From NCBI GenBank assembly GCA_028285035.1, contig JANQQF010000066.1, forward strand, positions 1 to 23,950: a stretch of 23,950 nucleotides of DNA, written 5' to 3'. The notes under the pieces are model-generated. The model had not been told where the DNA came from. It did no database searches and saw only the letters and a list, made by a program, of their open reading frames with translations. This DNA comes from Phycisphaerae bacterium. GTDB lineage: Bacteria > Chloroflexota > Anaerolineae > 4572-78 > J111. Positions 6,523 through 13,399 of this stretch are shown one piece after another; positions within the stretch are counted from its first letter, which is position 1, and the number at the start of each line of letters is the position of its first letter. The position numbers were made by a program, and so were the translations under genes.

Positions 6523-6945
6523 CTAGTTCAACGAAAATCGATTGTTCGTTGAAGCCCGGGCGGTTCGTTCTTGGGCCAAGTTGACGTCACGGAGCGAGTT
6601 GTCAACGGGGTGCATGTTGTTGACCAGCGGTAACTCTGAGTAGGCCGTTCGGGCTAGCTCGGCAAAAATCATAAAGTCGGCTGAGGAGAGGTTGATGGAC
6701 ATATTACGTATCCACACCTGAAAATACCCCTTCTTTTTGAAAAAAACGTGGCAGTGCTTGTGTTGGACCCGACTTGGTTCATGTAAGAGGACCGCTTTGT
6801 CTAAAGCTTCAATCAGGTCCCCGAAAATCTCATCATCCAAATAAATCGTGGCCCAATCCCAATTCAAGTGAATGGTTCCGTGCTCACAACGGCCAATTTG
6901 ACGGTAGTCATTGCTGTGGGCCAGTGTTACAATATGCTGACACAT
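6523..6945 (-). CDS. Hypothetical Cys/His-containing small protein
   Basis: 140 aa when started at the ATG at 6945, which has a near-perfect AGAGGAG six nt upstream; a longer reading from 7002 lacks such a site. The N-terminal half reads as a small beta-rich domain with C-E-H...H (Cys20, His22, His26) and LNWDWATIYL. A second cluster, QHKHCH, follows at 61-66. No signal peptide or membrane segment is seen. I do not recognise the family securely; the CEHGTIHLNW pattern faintly resembles DUF6686-type proteins. It has its own terminator, and its upstream region carries a weaker version of the module found before the flavodoxin and uptake operons, so it may be a regulon member. Metal binding by the Cys/His clusters is plausible but unproven. 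Confidence 0.65.
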   Translation of the reverse strand: MCQHIVTLAHSNDYRQIGRCEHGTIHLNWDWATIYLDDEIFGDLIEALDKAVLLHEPSRVQHKHCHVFFKKKGYFQVWIRNMSINLSSADFMIFAELARTAYSELPLVNNMHPVDNSLRDVNLAQERTARASTNNRFSLN

Positions 6946-7000
6946 AAATTGCTCCTCTAACTTAAATTTTCTGTGAAAGGGTAACCCACTTTCATCATGC

Positions 7001-7145
7001 AATCAATAGCTCTTTGTTAATCCTGAGAACGAAGAACGCACAAACTTCTTTTTTTCTAGACAAAACTTTGAAATTAACACAGGTTAGATTGAGATTGAGG
7101 AGTGGGTAAGTGTAGGGTTTACTCATCAAAGAATTAGGCTTAACG
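7001..7145 (-). promoter_or_regulatory. Divergent third copy of the regulatory module, with operator-like site
   Basis: Between the orphan gene and the DtxR gene, CAATAGCT followed by TTTGTTAA (7004-7020) matches the conserved block of copies A and B. AGGGTTTAC (7114) and AGGCTTAAC (7136) recall their distal blocks with a spacing about 10 bp longer. TTAACACAGGTTAG (7074-7087) matches 11 of 14 positions of the TTAACCAAGGTTAA palindrome. Similarity is clearly weaker than between A and B. Confidence 0.45.
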
Positions 7146-7163
7146 TCAGGCTATTGGCTTGAA

Positions 7164-7186
7164 CCGTAGAGTACGATAATCTACGG
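7164..7186. promoter_or_regulatory. Inverted repeat over the likely -10 of the DtxR gene
   Basis: CCGTAGA (7164-7170) and TCTACGG (7180-7186) are perfect inverted arms around a 9-nt centre that contains GATAAT, a plausible -10. The start codon is 33 nt downstream. It could be an operator or a short leader hairpin. A good -35 is not obvious. Confidence 0.4.
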
Positions 7187-7218
7187 CTATTGCTATTGAG
7201 GAGGGGGGAGTTCTCACA

Positions 7219-7902
7219 TTGTCCGAAAAACCGTTGAGCGAGTCAAATGAGATGTATTTAGTGACGGTTTATCGGCTAACAGAACAGGCCTCGACCGCAT
7301 CGACCAAAGAGATTGCGACCCATCTTAAGGTTAGTCTGCCCAGTGTGACCGAACAGCTAAAGCGGTTAGACCAACGTGGGTATCTGAAATACGAATGGCG
7401 AGTGGGCGCGACGTTGACCGAGAAAGGGCAACAGGTGGCGCTGAACTTACTGCGAAAACATCGCCTCATTGAGACCTTTTTGGTCAAGATGGCAGGCTAT
7501 CGACTGGATGAGGTGCATAAAGAGGCCTGTCAATTAGAGCACGCCATTTCTGACCGCTTGGCCAACGCTTTGGAAGCGATGCTGGATTTTCCCCGCACCG
7601 ACCCGCACGGCCACGCCATTCCAAATGGCGAGGGGCAGATTTCGACCGAAGTGTTTGCCCCCTTGTCAAGCATTACCATTGGCCAAAGCGCGATTATTCA
7701 GGCAGTGAGTGATGAGAACCCATCAGAGTTAAGTTATTTAGTTGACCGTGGTGTCGTGCCCGGCACCAAAATTACAGTGACTGATATTGCCCCACACAAC
7801 GGCCCATTTGTTGTCGACGTCGAGGGGAAAAGTGTGGCTCTAGATTATACCCTAGCGGAGAAAGTTAGCATACATCATGAATCAAGCAACAATCTGGATT
7901 AA
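7219..7902 (+). CDS. DtxR/IdeR-family metal-dependent regulator with FeoA-like C-terminal domain
   Basis: 227 aa from TTG at 7219, preceded eight nt upstream by a very strong GAGGAGGGGGGAG; the next ATG (7252) would remove a ligand. Winged-helix DNA-binding domain at about 10-75 (STKEIATHLKVSLPSVTEQLKRL), dimerisation/metal domain about 76-145, SH3-like FeoA domain about 147-222. Relative to DtxR numbering (+2) every classical ligand is visible: Met12, Cys104, Glu107, His108 for the primary site and His81, Glu85, His100 for the ancillary site. Cys at 104, not Asp/Glu as in MntR, favours Fe(II) sensing. It probably controls the neighbouring uptake, flavodoxin, ferredoxin and ZIP genes through TTAACC-type sites (inference). 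The 3' end overlaps the next gene by 26 bp. Confidence 0.93.
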   Translation: MSEKPLSESNEMYLVTVYRLTEQASTASTKEIATHLKVSLPSVTEQLKRLDQRGYLKYEWRVGATLTEKGQQVALNLLRKHRLIETFLVKMAGYRLDEVHKEACQLEHAISDRLANALEAMLDFPRTDPHGHAIPNGEGQISTEVFAPLSSITIGQSAIIQAVSDENPSELSYLVDRGVVPGTKITVTDIAPHNGPFVVDVEGKSVALDYTLAEKVSIHHESSNNLD

Positions 7903-8491
7903 TCAACTTGACCCTCAGTTCCATTCTTGGAAAGAAGAAGTCGCTCATATTTCTACAGCAGAGACAGAATTTACAAAATGGCTCTTTATTCAGGTGGCCA
8001 GCGTGCTGTTTGCCGATAAATCGGGAGAACTGCTGACGATGCCCCACGGCCAATTTGGTTTAAGCATTGGGCAGCGCATAAAACATACCGCCCAGCTGGC
8101 TAGACGGTGGGGATGCTGCCAAATGTTGCTCAGCCAGTCACAATACTCGGTAAAGATCATTTTCTATCGCCCCGAACGGGTCCAAGCGGCCCTAGATGAA
8201 ATCCCCAATTATTTATGGCGGGGGCGATTAGGGTATGCTGCAACTCGGCACCCCATTACATTTTTGGCCGAAGTGGGCCGCCGCTGGCGTGCCTCTGGTG
8301 AAATCCCCCACGAAATTGGCTTGGCGTTGGGCTATCCAACTAGAGATGTATTAGGGTTTATGAATCTGCTTCCCTTGGAATTTATTGGGGCCTGTGGTTG
8401 GCGAGTTTATGATGATTTGACTAAGGCGATGCGCCGTAGCGAGGAATATATGCGGGCCAAGCAAATGGCCACCGTCTTCTTGGCGATTTAG
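7877..8491 (+). CDS. DUF3793 family protein
   Basis: 204 aa soluble protein. The C-terminal half carries the pattern I associate with DUF3793: EIPHEIGLALGYPTRDVLGF, then GACGWRVYDD and a terminal helix. The N-terminal half has FGLSIGQRIKHTAQLARRWGCCQMLLSQSQYSVKIIFYRPERV, with a Cys-Cys pair. The family is uncharacterised biochemically; in other bacteria it is often found near flavodoxin and iron-uptake genes (from memory). It starts inside the end of the DtxR-type gene with no strong ribosome site of its own, which points to translational coupling. It probably works in the same iron response, perhaps in haem or flavin handling (speculative). Confidence 0.8.
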   Translation: MNQATIWINQLDPQFHSWKEEVAHISTAETEFTKWLFIQVASVLFADKSGELLTMPHGQFGLSIGQRIKHTAQLARRWGCCQMLLSQSQYSVKIIFYRPERVQAALDEIPNYLWRGRLGYAATRHPITFLAEVGRRWRASGEIPHEIGLALGYPTRDVLGFMNLLPLEFIGACGWRVYDDLTKAMRRSEEYMRAKQMATVFLAI

Positions 8492-8515
8492 TCCCTTTGA
8501 TCTTGCGTACAATAA

Positions 8516-8550
8516 AAAAAGCCGTTTGGTCTGACGCCAAACGGCTTTTT
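8516..8550. terminator. Bidirectional intrinsic terminator
   Basis: A 14-bp stem (8516-8529 with 8537-8550, core GCCGTTTGG/CCAAACGGC) with a 7-nt loop, A run on the left and T run on the right. It ends the DUF3793 gene on the plus strand and the ferredoxin gene on the minus strand. Confidence 0.9.
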
Positions 8551-8570
8551 GAGTTCACGAAAAATAAGAC

Positions 8571-8783
8571 TTAGTTTGCGGATGGGGCCAAAATCGCGTC
8601 AACAGGGCACTGTGGGATACAGCGAACGGCTGACATGTTTTGGCAGTTGTTACAAGCATCCGCATCAACAATATAAGTTGGCTCAACTTCCGCCACACTA
8701 ATGGCATTGCGGGGGCAAGCGGGTCGACAAGCATCACACATTACACACAATTTTGGGTCAATCCAATGTTTTGTTAAGTTCAC
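8571..8783 (-). CDS. 2[4Fe-4S] ferredoxin
   Basis: 70 aa when started at GTG 8783, eight nt after GGAAGG. The in-frame ATG at 8801 and TTG at 8825 lack ribosome sites, and 8825 lies in the operator palindrome. Cluster I ligands are [12 protein letters not shown] (C-x2-C-x2-C-x3-CP); cluster II is [17 protein letters not shown] (C-x2-C-x7-C-x3-CP), the spaced variant of Allochromatium-type ferredoxins. It is a low-potential electron carrier in the cytoplasm. It is the natural counterpart of the two flavodoxins 2.5 kb away. Monocistronic, with promoter 8847-8875 and the palindrome 8818-8831 between promoter and start, so repression by a metalloregulator is likely, although iron-dependent repression of an Fe-S protein would be the opposite of the usual logic. 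Confidence 0.93.
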   Translation of the reverse strand: MNLTKHWIDPKLCVMCDACRPACPRNAISVAEVEPTYIVDADACNNCQNMSAVRCIPQCPVDAILAPSAN

Positions 8784-8817
8784 GATAGCACCTTCCTTCA
8801 TTTTAGAAACTTGATTT

Positions 8818-8831
8818 TTAACCAAGGTTAA
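8818..8831. promoter_or_regulatory. Palindromic operator upstream of ferredoxin gene
   Basis: TTAACCAAGGTTAA is a two-fold palindrome (6-bp arms, 2-bp centre). It sits about 16 bp downstream of the ferredoxin -10 element. The identical 14-mer occurs upstream of the ZIP gene at 11036-11049. It is a good candidate for binding by the DtxR-type regulator encoded nearby (inference). Confidence 0.7.
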
Positions 8832-8846
8832 TTTATTTATAAACCT

Positions 8847-8875
8847 ATATTACAAAATAAGATAGCTTTAGTCAA
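8847..8875 (-). promoter_or_regulatory. Sigma70-type promoter for ferredoxin gene
   Basis: On the minus strand TTGACT (-35) is separated by 17 bp from TAATAT (-10). Transcription would begin near 8840, just before the operator palindrome. Confidence 0.6.
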
Positions 8876-8919
8876 TATTGAATTTTGACTTAGGGTGACC
8901 TAATTGAAAGATTGTTTCT

Positions 8920-10131
8920 TTATTCGGTGGTCATAGGATTGGGCTGAAATAAATAGAAGAAAACAATGGATAGCAAGGCCAAACTGCCCCAAAAGAAGAA
9001 GGGGGTATTTGGACCAAATGCTTCAGCGAGGTAATTACCGAGGGGTGGGGAGAGGAAGCCACCGATTTCCTGAACGAGGAAGATGAAGCCAATTGCTGTG
9101 CCAGCGAGGGCTGGACCGACATTTTTGATCTCTGTCGCCGCAGTGATCGAGATACCCATGAAGGCATCAAACATGATGCCACCAATCATCACAATCGCGA
9201 TAACCACCCAGCCATCAGCAACACCCATGACAGTGATTGCACCGCCAATGAGGAGTGGGGCTAGGATTAAAAACGGCTTGCGTACTCCCCAGCGATCTGA
9301 GAGCATTGATATTGGTATTGAGCCAACAAGGCTGAAAGCAAAGAAGATGGCGAGAGCGGAGTCGGCCCAGTTTGGTGTCCAATTGAGTTCGCGTAGATAC
9401 AGTGGTAAATATCCCCAAAACCCGCGTAAGCCACTCCATAAAAATAATTTTCCAAAAGCGATCAGCCAGATGCTTGGTAATTGAATCACTAGGGGAAGAC
9501 CCTTGGTAAGAGGAATAGCAGTGGTCTGATCATCATTTGTATCCCTCGGCGCAACAATAAACCAGATGACCCCGATGATGATAGAGATGGCGCCAAAGAA
9601 GTACATGGTTGGTCGCCAACCGCCTAGGGCGGGGGCTAAGACACTGGCCCCGAGTAATGAGCCGAGGAGAAAGCCGGAGGCGAAGCCCGCCGAAATTACC
9701 CCATTGGCTAATCCCAACTGACGGCGGCTAAACCACTCACCCGCCACTTTGTGCAAATTGACACCCACAAAGGGAGCGAACAAGCCCATCATAAAACTAG
9801 TGATCATAAAAGAAACGAAATCGACAGCCAGCCCACGAGTTGCTCCAAACACGCCAATCATAATGCACGCAATGGCTAGAACCCGTCGCGTGCCAAAGCG
9901 ATCACCCAGTACGCCACCAATCAAGCCGATAAACATTCCGGTCAACGAGCTGATGCCCCATACCCAACCAACTTGTACCAAGGTTAGATTAAGTTCGCGG
10001 GCAATTTGATCAAACAATACAGGGAGCGACATCATCGGTAAGGCAATGACTAAGAGTGAACTGAACATACACAGGATTAGCATAACCCAGCGATAGTTGC
10101 TGGTGTGGCGAGGCATTGTGACTGTGGCCAT
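8920..10131 (-). CDS. Major facilitator superfamily transporter
   Basis: 403 aa with about 12 hydrophobic helices in two six-helix halves. The MFS signature GGVLGDRFGTRRVL follows helix 2, and its weaker repeat SMLSDRWGVRKPFL follows helix 8. The substrate cannot be assigned. The start at 10131 (or 10137) is preferred because GAGAGG lies nine (or three) nt upstream. Extending to 10182 would place the first codons across the terminator hairpin at 10159-10192 and add a non-family N-terminus. The gene has its own promoter (10207-10235), yet the terminator hairpin lies between promoter and start. Its position between ferredoxin and ZIP genes suggests but does not prove a metal or metallophore role. 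Confidence 0.88.
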   Translation of the reverse strand: MATVTMPRHTSNYRWVMLILCMFSSLLVIALPMMSLPVLFDQIARELNLTLVQVGWVWGISSLTGMFIGLIGGVLGDRFGTRRVLAIACIMIGVFGATRGLAVDFVSFMITSFMMGLFAPFVGVNLHKVAGEWFSRRQLGLANGVISAGFASGFLLGSLLGASVLAPALGGWRPTMYFFGAISIIIGVIWFIVAPRDTNDDQTTAIPLTKGLPLVIQLPSIWLIAFGKLFLWSGLRGFWGYLPLYLRELNWTPNWADSALAIFFAFSLVGSIPISMLSDRWGVRKPFLILAPLLIGGAITVMGVADGWVVIAIVMIGGIMFDAFMGISITAATEIKNVGPALAGTAIGFIFLVQEIGGFLSPPLGNYLAEAFGPNTPFFFWGSLALLSIVFFYLFQPNPMTTE

Positions 10132-10146
10132 TGACATTTTCCTCTC

Positions 10147-10192
10147 GCAAAAAAGAAAAGTAGGAAGCTGGCCGTTCGCCAAACTTCCTACT
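10147..10192 (-). terminator. Intrinsic terminator downstream of ZIP gene, within the MFS leader
   Basis: On the minus strand AGTAGGAAG pairs with CTTCCTACT (9-bp stem, 10159-10192) with an inner TGGC/GCCA pairing, followed by a T-rich tail CTTTTCTTTTTT. It ends the ZIP transcript, but any MFS transcript starting at the promoter at 10207-10235 must also cross it. Confidence 0.8.
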
Positions 10193-10206
10193 AAATTACT
10201 GCCGTG

Positions 10207-10235
10207 ATTGTACAGCAGTTCTATTAAACTGTCAT
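10207..10235 (-). promoter_or_regulatory. Sigma70-type promoter for MFS gene
   Basis: ATGACA (-35) and TACAAT (-10), each five of six to consensus, with 17-bp spacing. It lies just after the ZIP stop codon and upstream of the terminator hairpin. Confidence 0.65.
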
Positions 10236-10242
10236 ATTCTCT

Positions 10243-10974
10243 TTAGCCAATGGCAAATTGGAAGCCAATCATCGCGATTGTTGCGATACTAATCGCAGCA
10301 GTTACCGCCTGACGTGAGATCCCTTCCATTGCCTCTGGTAACAGTTCGCGGAAGACCATCCAGATCATTGCGCCAGCCGCCAAGCCCAAGCCGATGGGCA
10401 AGAAGGGACGGAAAACGAGGACAAACAAGAAGGCTAGTACGGCCATAATCGGCTGAGGTAAACTGGAGAAGACGCTCCACCCGCCAGCTTTCCATACGGA
10501 TACACCGCGTGGAATGAGAATCAAACTGATGGCTAACCCCTCTGGGATGTTGTGAATGGCAATCGCGGTGGTGATGAAGGTTCCAAAGGTTTGCCCATCA
10601 CCATAGGCGACCCCAACCCCCACCCCTTCCGCAAATGAGTGGGCCGTCATGATACCCACAATCATCAGCATCTTTCGTAGGTCCGCTTTTGTCGTCATTG
10701 CCTCAACATCTAGCTCGGCGTGGTCGCTGAGCAGGTGTCGCGCAAGAACAATCAAGACCAAGCCCAAGACCACCCCAATCACCAAGCGAGTTGCGCTGAA
10801 CTCAATCCCCTCGATGATTAAACCGATACTCGCGCCGAGCATTAGACCCGCTGCAATTGCATTCCCGAGGCTAACCCATTTTTCATTAATATCTTTTACA
10901 AAAAGGAAGGGGAGTGCCCCTAATCCTGTAAAAATTGCGGTTATTGTTGATGCAATTAGAACTTCCCAAATCAT
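10243..10974 (-). CDS. ZIP family metal transporter
   Basis: 243 aa integral membrane protein with about eight hydrophobic segments. The two ZIP metal-site helices are clear: TAHSFAEGVGVGVAYGDG (about 114-131) and AIHNIPEGLAISLIL (about 138-152), giving the expected H/E ligands. There is a short histidine-poor loop before them. This group (GufA/ZupT-like) moves divalent metals such as Zn(II), Fe(II) or Mn(II) into the cytoplasm. The ATG at 10974 follows GGAGGTGTAACC. The leader holds an ACGCAA/TTGCGT mini-hairpin (11006-11021) and the TTAACC palindrome (11035-11050), so it is likely metal-repressed by the regulator that acts on ferredoxin. Confidence 0.93.
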   Translation of the reverse strand: MIWEVLIASTITAIFTGLGALPFLFVKDINEKWVSLGNAIAAGLMLGASIGLIIEGIEFSATRLVIGVVLGLVLIVLARHLLSDHAELDVEAMTTKADLRKMLMIVGIMTAHSFAEGVGVGVAYGDGQTFGTFITTAIAIHNIPEGLAISLILIPRGVSVWKAGGWSVFSSLPQPIMAVLAFLFVLVFRPFLPIGLGLAAGAMIWMVFRELLPEAMEGISRQAVTAAISIATIAMIGFQFAIG

Positions 10975-11034
10975 GGTTACACCTCCAATTGTGTCTATCC
11001 ATTAGACGCAAATTCTTGCGTTTCATGACCTATT

Positions 11035-11050
11035 ATTAACCAAGGTTAAT
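11035..11050. promoter_or_regulatory. Palindromic operator in the ZIP leader
   Basis: ATTAACCAAGGTTAAT is a perfect 16-bp palindrome whose central 14 bases equal the site at the ferredoxin gene. It lies about 30 bp downstream of the ZIP -10 element. Lying between divergent genes, it could in principle also act on the OsmC-like gene, but that start is 260 bp away. Confidence 0.75.
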
Positions 11051-11081
11051 TTTTTTATTACTTCTTGTTACCTACACTGGT

Positions 11082-11109
11082 ATTCTAGATTAATAATAAA
11101 TTTTGTCAA
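11082..11109 (-). promoter_or_regulatory. Sigma70-type promoter for ZIP gene
   Basis: TTGACA (consensus -35) and TAGAAT (five of six) on the minus strand with 16-bp spacing. The operator palindrome follows downstream. Confidence 0.65.
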
Positions 11110-11155
11110 GTTTATGTTTATTTTTAGCCCTTGATTTTGGCTCTCTTGACCACAG

Positions 11156-11204
11156 TCCTCACCCCCTAGCCTCCTCTTCCAAACTCGGGAGAGGGAGAGG
11201 CTAG
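11156..11204. repeat. Degenerate interspersed palindromic repeat
   Basis: CTAGCCTC (11166-11173) and GAGGCTAG (11197-11204) are perfect inverted arms, with CTCTTCC/GGGAGAG-like pairing inside. It is preceded by CCTCACCCCC. The CCTCACCCCCTAGCC...GGGAGAGG style is one I recall as a common dispersed repeat in Chloroflexota and some cyanobacteria. The rest of the 339-bp gap holds the ZIP promoter and operator and the next gene's promoter. Confidence 0.55.
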
Positions 11205-11251
11205 AATGTAGCAATAGATGGGCACGAAGGTTTTATTCTGTATGGTTTTTC

Positions 11252-11260
11252 TGTTATAAT
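11252..11260 (+). promoter_or_regulatory. Extended -10 promoter for OsmC-like gene
   Basis: TG-t-TATAAT is a consensus extended -10, 54 nt before the ATG at 11314. The -35 position (TTTATT) is poor, which is typical of extended -10 promoters. Confidence 0.55.
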
Positions 11261-11313
11261 CACGCTTCCAAAATACGATTTAAAGTTTATGAGAAGCAAG
11301 GAGGCTTTGTATT

Positions 11314-12537
11314 ATGCCGAGTATTGAAGAAACGGGTTATCCTTTGGTGTTTAAGGTAGCCAATGATCTGGCTTCGTCCCCAGCCAGAGAGGAAAATCAG
11401 ACGGGTCAGCAGACCACCGTACGGGCGTATGTTCGGGCGTTGGAAGGAATGCAGAAGGAGGCAGTGGTTGCCTTCACGACCGAGACCGGGCAGCAGAATT
11501 GGCGGATGGTGTGTGATGAGGGGCCATACCTCAACGGCACCGATTTGGCCCCCTTTCCCCTTGGCTTTTTCTCTGCGGGAATGCAATTCTCAATCTTGAC
11601 CGAGATTTTGCGCCACGCCAAAGCCCAAAATGTGACTTTGACGGCTCTTTCCTTAGAGCAGGATAACTATTACACAATGAACGGGTCAGCGCTGAGAGGG
11701 ACGATGATTGGGGGGGCAAAGCCTGTGGAGGTGCGCCTGAAAATCGAATCGGATGCTCCCTCCGAAACTATCGCCGAGATTGTGCGGTTGGCCGAGCAAA
11801 GTTCCCCCGCCCACGCCTTGATGCGGGATGTTTTGATCAATTCATTTTCCCTTGATTTCAATGACACCCCCCTCGCCTTGGCCGATTTACCACCCTCACC
11901 CGCTAGCGATACCAAAGACCCTGACACTATTTTCGTGGGTAGTCACCCCGACACTGCCTCCGCCTATAGCAATGACTTGATTGTGAAGTTGGACGCCGCC
12001 GACGTGATTGAAGGGGTGGAAGGTGGGGCCTCCAGCAGCTTGAAGGCCGAGCAGAAACGAACCTTGCGGGTTCGAGGAGCAGCGAGATGGATTGAAGGGA
12101 ATTTGATGGAAGCAACGGCCCAAGTGACCAGCCCGATTGGGAGCAACTTCCGCTTTTTGTGTGAGGCCGATCTTGACGGCACCGCCCAAGCGAACGACCC
12201 CGCGACGGCAACTGCCCCGCCCCCCTTGGCCTACTTCTCCGCCGGGGTTGGCTTTTGCTATATGACTCAAATTGGTCGCTATGCTCACATCACCAAGCAA
12301 GCGATGAAAACCTACAAAATCATTCAAGACAACACTTACGTGACAGGCGATGTGGCTCAGGCGCTGCCTTTTGACACCCGAGTGTTTATTGAGGCTGATG
12401 AGTCAGATGAGGTGGCCGAAAAAACGGTCAGTATGGGGGAACGCACCTGCTTCCTACACGCCGCGATGCGTGATAGCTATCTCAGCCAGATTGAGATTGA
12501 GCTGAATGGTGAGGGGATTTTGTTCGAGGAGGACTGA
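11314..12537 (+). CDS. Tandem OsmC-like protein (two OsmC folds, one redox-active)
   Basis: 407 aa, ATG preceded by AAGGAGG. Two homologous halves (about 35-190 and 245-400) share paired motifs: GFFSAGMQFSILTEI / AYFSAGVGFCYMTQI and EQSSPAHALMRD / ERTCFLHAAMRD. These correspond to the two cysteine-bearing helices of OsmC/Ohr peroxidases. The C-terminal half keeps both cysteines (Cys315, Cys379), while the N-terminal half has serine at both positions (Ser93, Ser164). OsmC/Ohr proteins are normally ~140 aa homodimers with active sites at the dimer interface. A fused pseudo-dimer with one dead half is therefore unusual. Predicted role is reduction of organic or lipid peroxides in the cytoplasm, or binding of a related ligand. 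Monocistronic, closed by the terminator at 12565. Confidence 0.8.
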   Translation: MPSIEETGYPLVFKVANDLASSPAREENQTGQQTTVRAYVRALEGMQKEAVVAFTTETGQQNWRMVCDEGPYLNGTDLAPFPLGFFSAGMQFSILTEILRHAKAQNVTLTALSLEQDNYYTMNGSALRGTMIGGAKPVEVRLKIESDAPSETIAEIVRLAEQSSPAHALMRDVLINSFSLDFNDTPLALADLPPSPASDTKDPDTIFVGSHPDTASAYSNDLIVKLDAADVIEGVEGGASSSLKAEQKRTLRVRGAARWIEGNLMEATAQVTSPIGSNFRFLCEADLDGTAQANDPATATAPPPLAYFSAGVGFCYMTQIGRYAHITKQAMKTYKIIQDNTYVTGDVAQALPFDTRVFIEADESDEVAEKTVSMGERTCFLHAAMRDSYLSQIEIELNGEGILFEED

Positions 12538-12564
12538 CCTGGATATAGTCAGTAATATAACCTC

Positions 12565-12614
12565 AAATTTGGAGTCCATCCCACAACTTATTTGGGATGG
12601 ACTCCAAATTTTTT
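12565..12614. terminator. Bidirectional intrinsic terminator between convergent genes
   Basis: Perfect 19-bp stem (12565-12583 with 12593-12611, core GGAGTCCATCCCA) with a 9-nt loop. It is followed by a T run on the plus strand and preceded by AAATTT for the minus strand. Confidence 0.92.
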
Positions 12615-12616
12615 CA

Positions 12617-13396
12617 TTACAACTGTCTCAATTTTACCTCCTGCAAAGCCTCTAAATGATCTTGCAACCGATGAACTTCTTCGTTGATTTCGACAGCCAA
12701 TGAACTGTAATCGGCAATATGATGGGCAGATTGACCGACCAGAAGTTGAGAATAGATGGTGCCCAAGGCGGAGAGGGTACTTTTAATCTGAATTTCTGCT
12801 TTTTGTGCCATCACATCAAGCTGACTCAGCGCAGCTTGGTATTTGTGATAATTCTCCAGCATTTGGATGGTTTCAGCTTGCCCCACATCTACTTCATTTT
12901 CTTGGAGTTGTGTTTCAAGACGTTGGATCATTTGGGGGATGACTTCAATATCCTGTTGGATTAGAGGGTCTTGCTGCAATGTCTCAATTTGTTGGGCTAA
13001 ATTTTGAATGGCGGTGACCCAATCTCCTACCTGCTGGATGATATGCTCAAGCTCTGTATTGGACGATTGAGTGGGTCTTTGATCGACCAGCCGTTTGATT
13101 TGGGTTTCATACTCAAGGGCCTTATTGACTAATGGCTCGGTTTTGCTATATTTTGAGCTGTCAATCTCAATACCTGTCTGGTTGGTGTTCATCACATTTG
13201 GGAGATCAACCTGGGACACGGTTGGCCTCACCTTCAAACCTAAACTCATTTCTGAATGTGGCTTTGCTGCATAGTTGGCGATTACTATCTTCTCTTTATA
13301 ATGCAACATACGGGTGAAGACAACAAAGCTAAAAGCCATAAATACAATCGATAAGATTGTCATACAAGGAACAAATACTTCCATAAAATCATTCAT
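12617..13396 (-). CDS. Membrane-anchored coiled-coil protein, function unknown
   Basis: 259 aa. One N-terminal membrane helix (about 8-30, VFVPCMTILSIVFMAFSFVVF) is followed by a FTRMLHYKEKIVIA stretch, a polar linker, and long Gln/Leu-rich helices (about 90-190 and 228-256) with heptad character. The first ~40 residues match the start of the next upstream gene product: both begin MNDF and share FSFxxFxRxLxYKExI. It therefore looks like a fusion of that DUF6249-type anchor to a coiled coil. It begins three nt after the stop of the DUF6249 gene and is surely cotranscribed. A role in cell-envelope stress sensing or scaffolding is possible given the sigma-factor promoter (inference). Confidence 0.75.
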   Translation of the reverse strand: MNDFMEVFVPCMTILSIVFMAFSFVVFTRMLHYKEKIVIANYAAKPHSEMSLGLKVRPTVSQVDLPNVMNTNQTGIEIDSSKYSKTEPLVNKALEYETQIKRLVDQRPTQSSNTELEHIIQQVGDWVTAIQNLAQQIETLQQDPLIQQDIEVIPQMIQRLETQLQENEVDVGQAETIQMLENYHKYQAALSQLDVMAQKAEIQIKSTLSALGTIYSQLLVGQSAHHIADYSSLAVEINEEVHRLQDHLEALQEVKLRQL

Positions 13397-13399
13397 CGA

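Noticed and set aside
7877..7902. Frameshift or fusion between the DtxR-type gene and the DUF3793 gene.
   Set aside because: Each product is complete by family pattern and the overlap is an ordinary coupled arrangement.
8784..8825. Longer ferredoxin starting at TTG 8825 or ATG 8801.
   Set aside because: TTG lies inside the operator palindrome and neither codon has a ribosome site; GTG 8783 follows GGAAGG and gives a normal-length ferredoxin.
10132..10182. Longer MFS start at 10182.
   Set aside because: It would run through the terminator hairpin, has no ribosome site and adds residues unlike MFS N-termini; GAGAGG supports 10131/10137.
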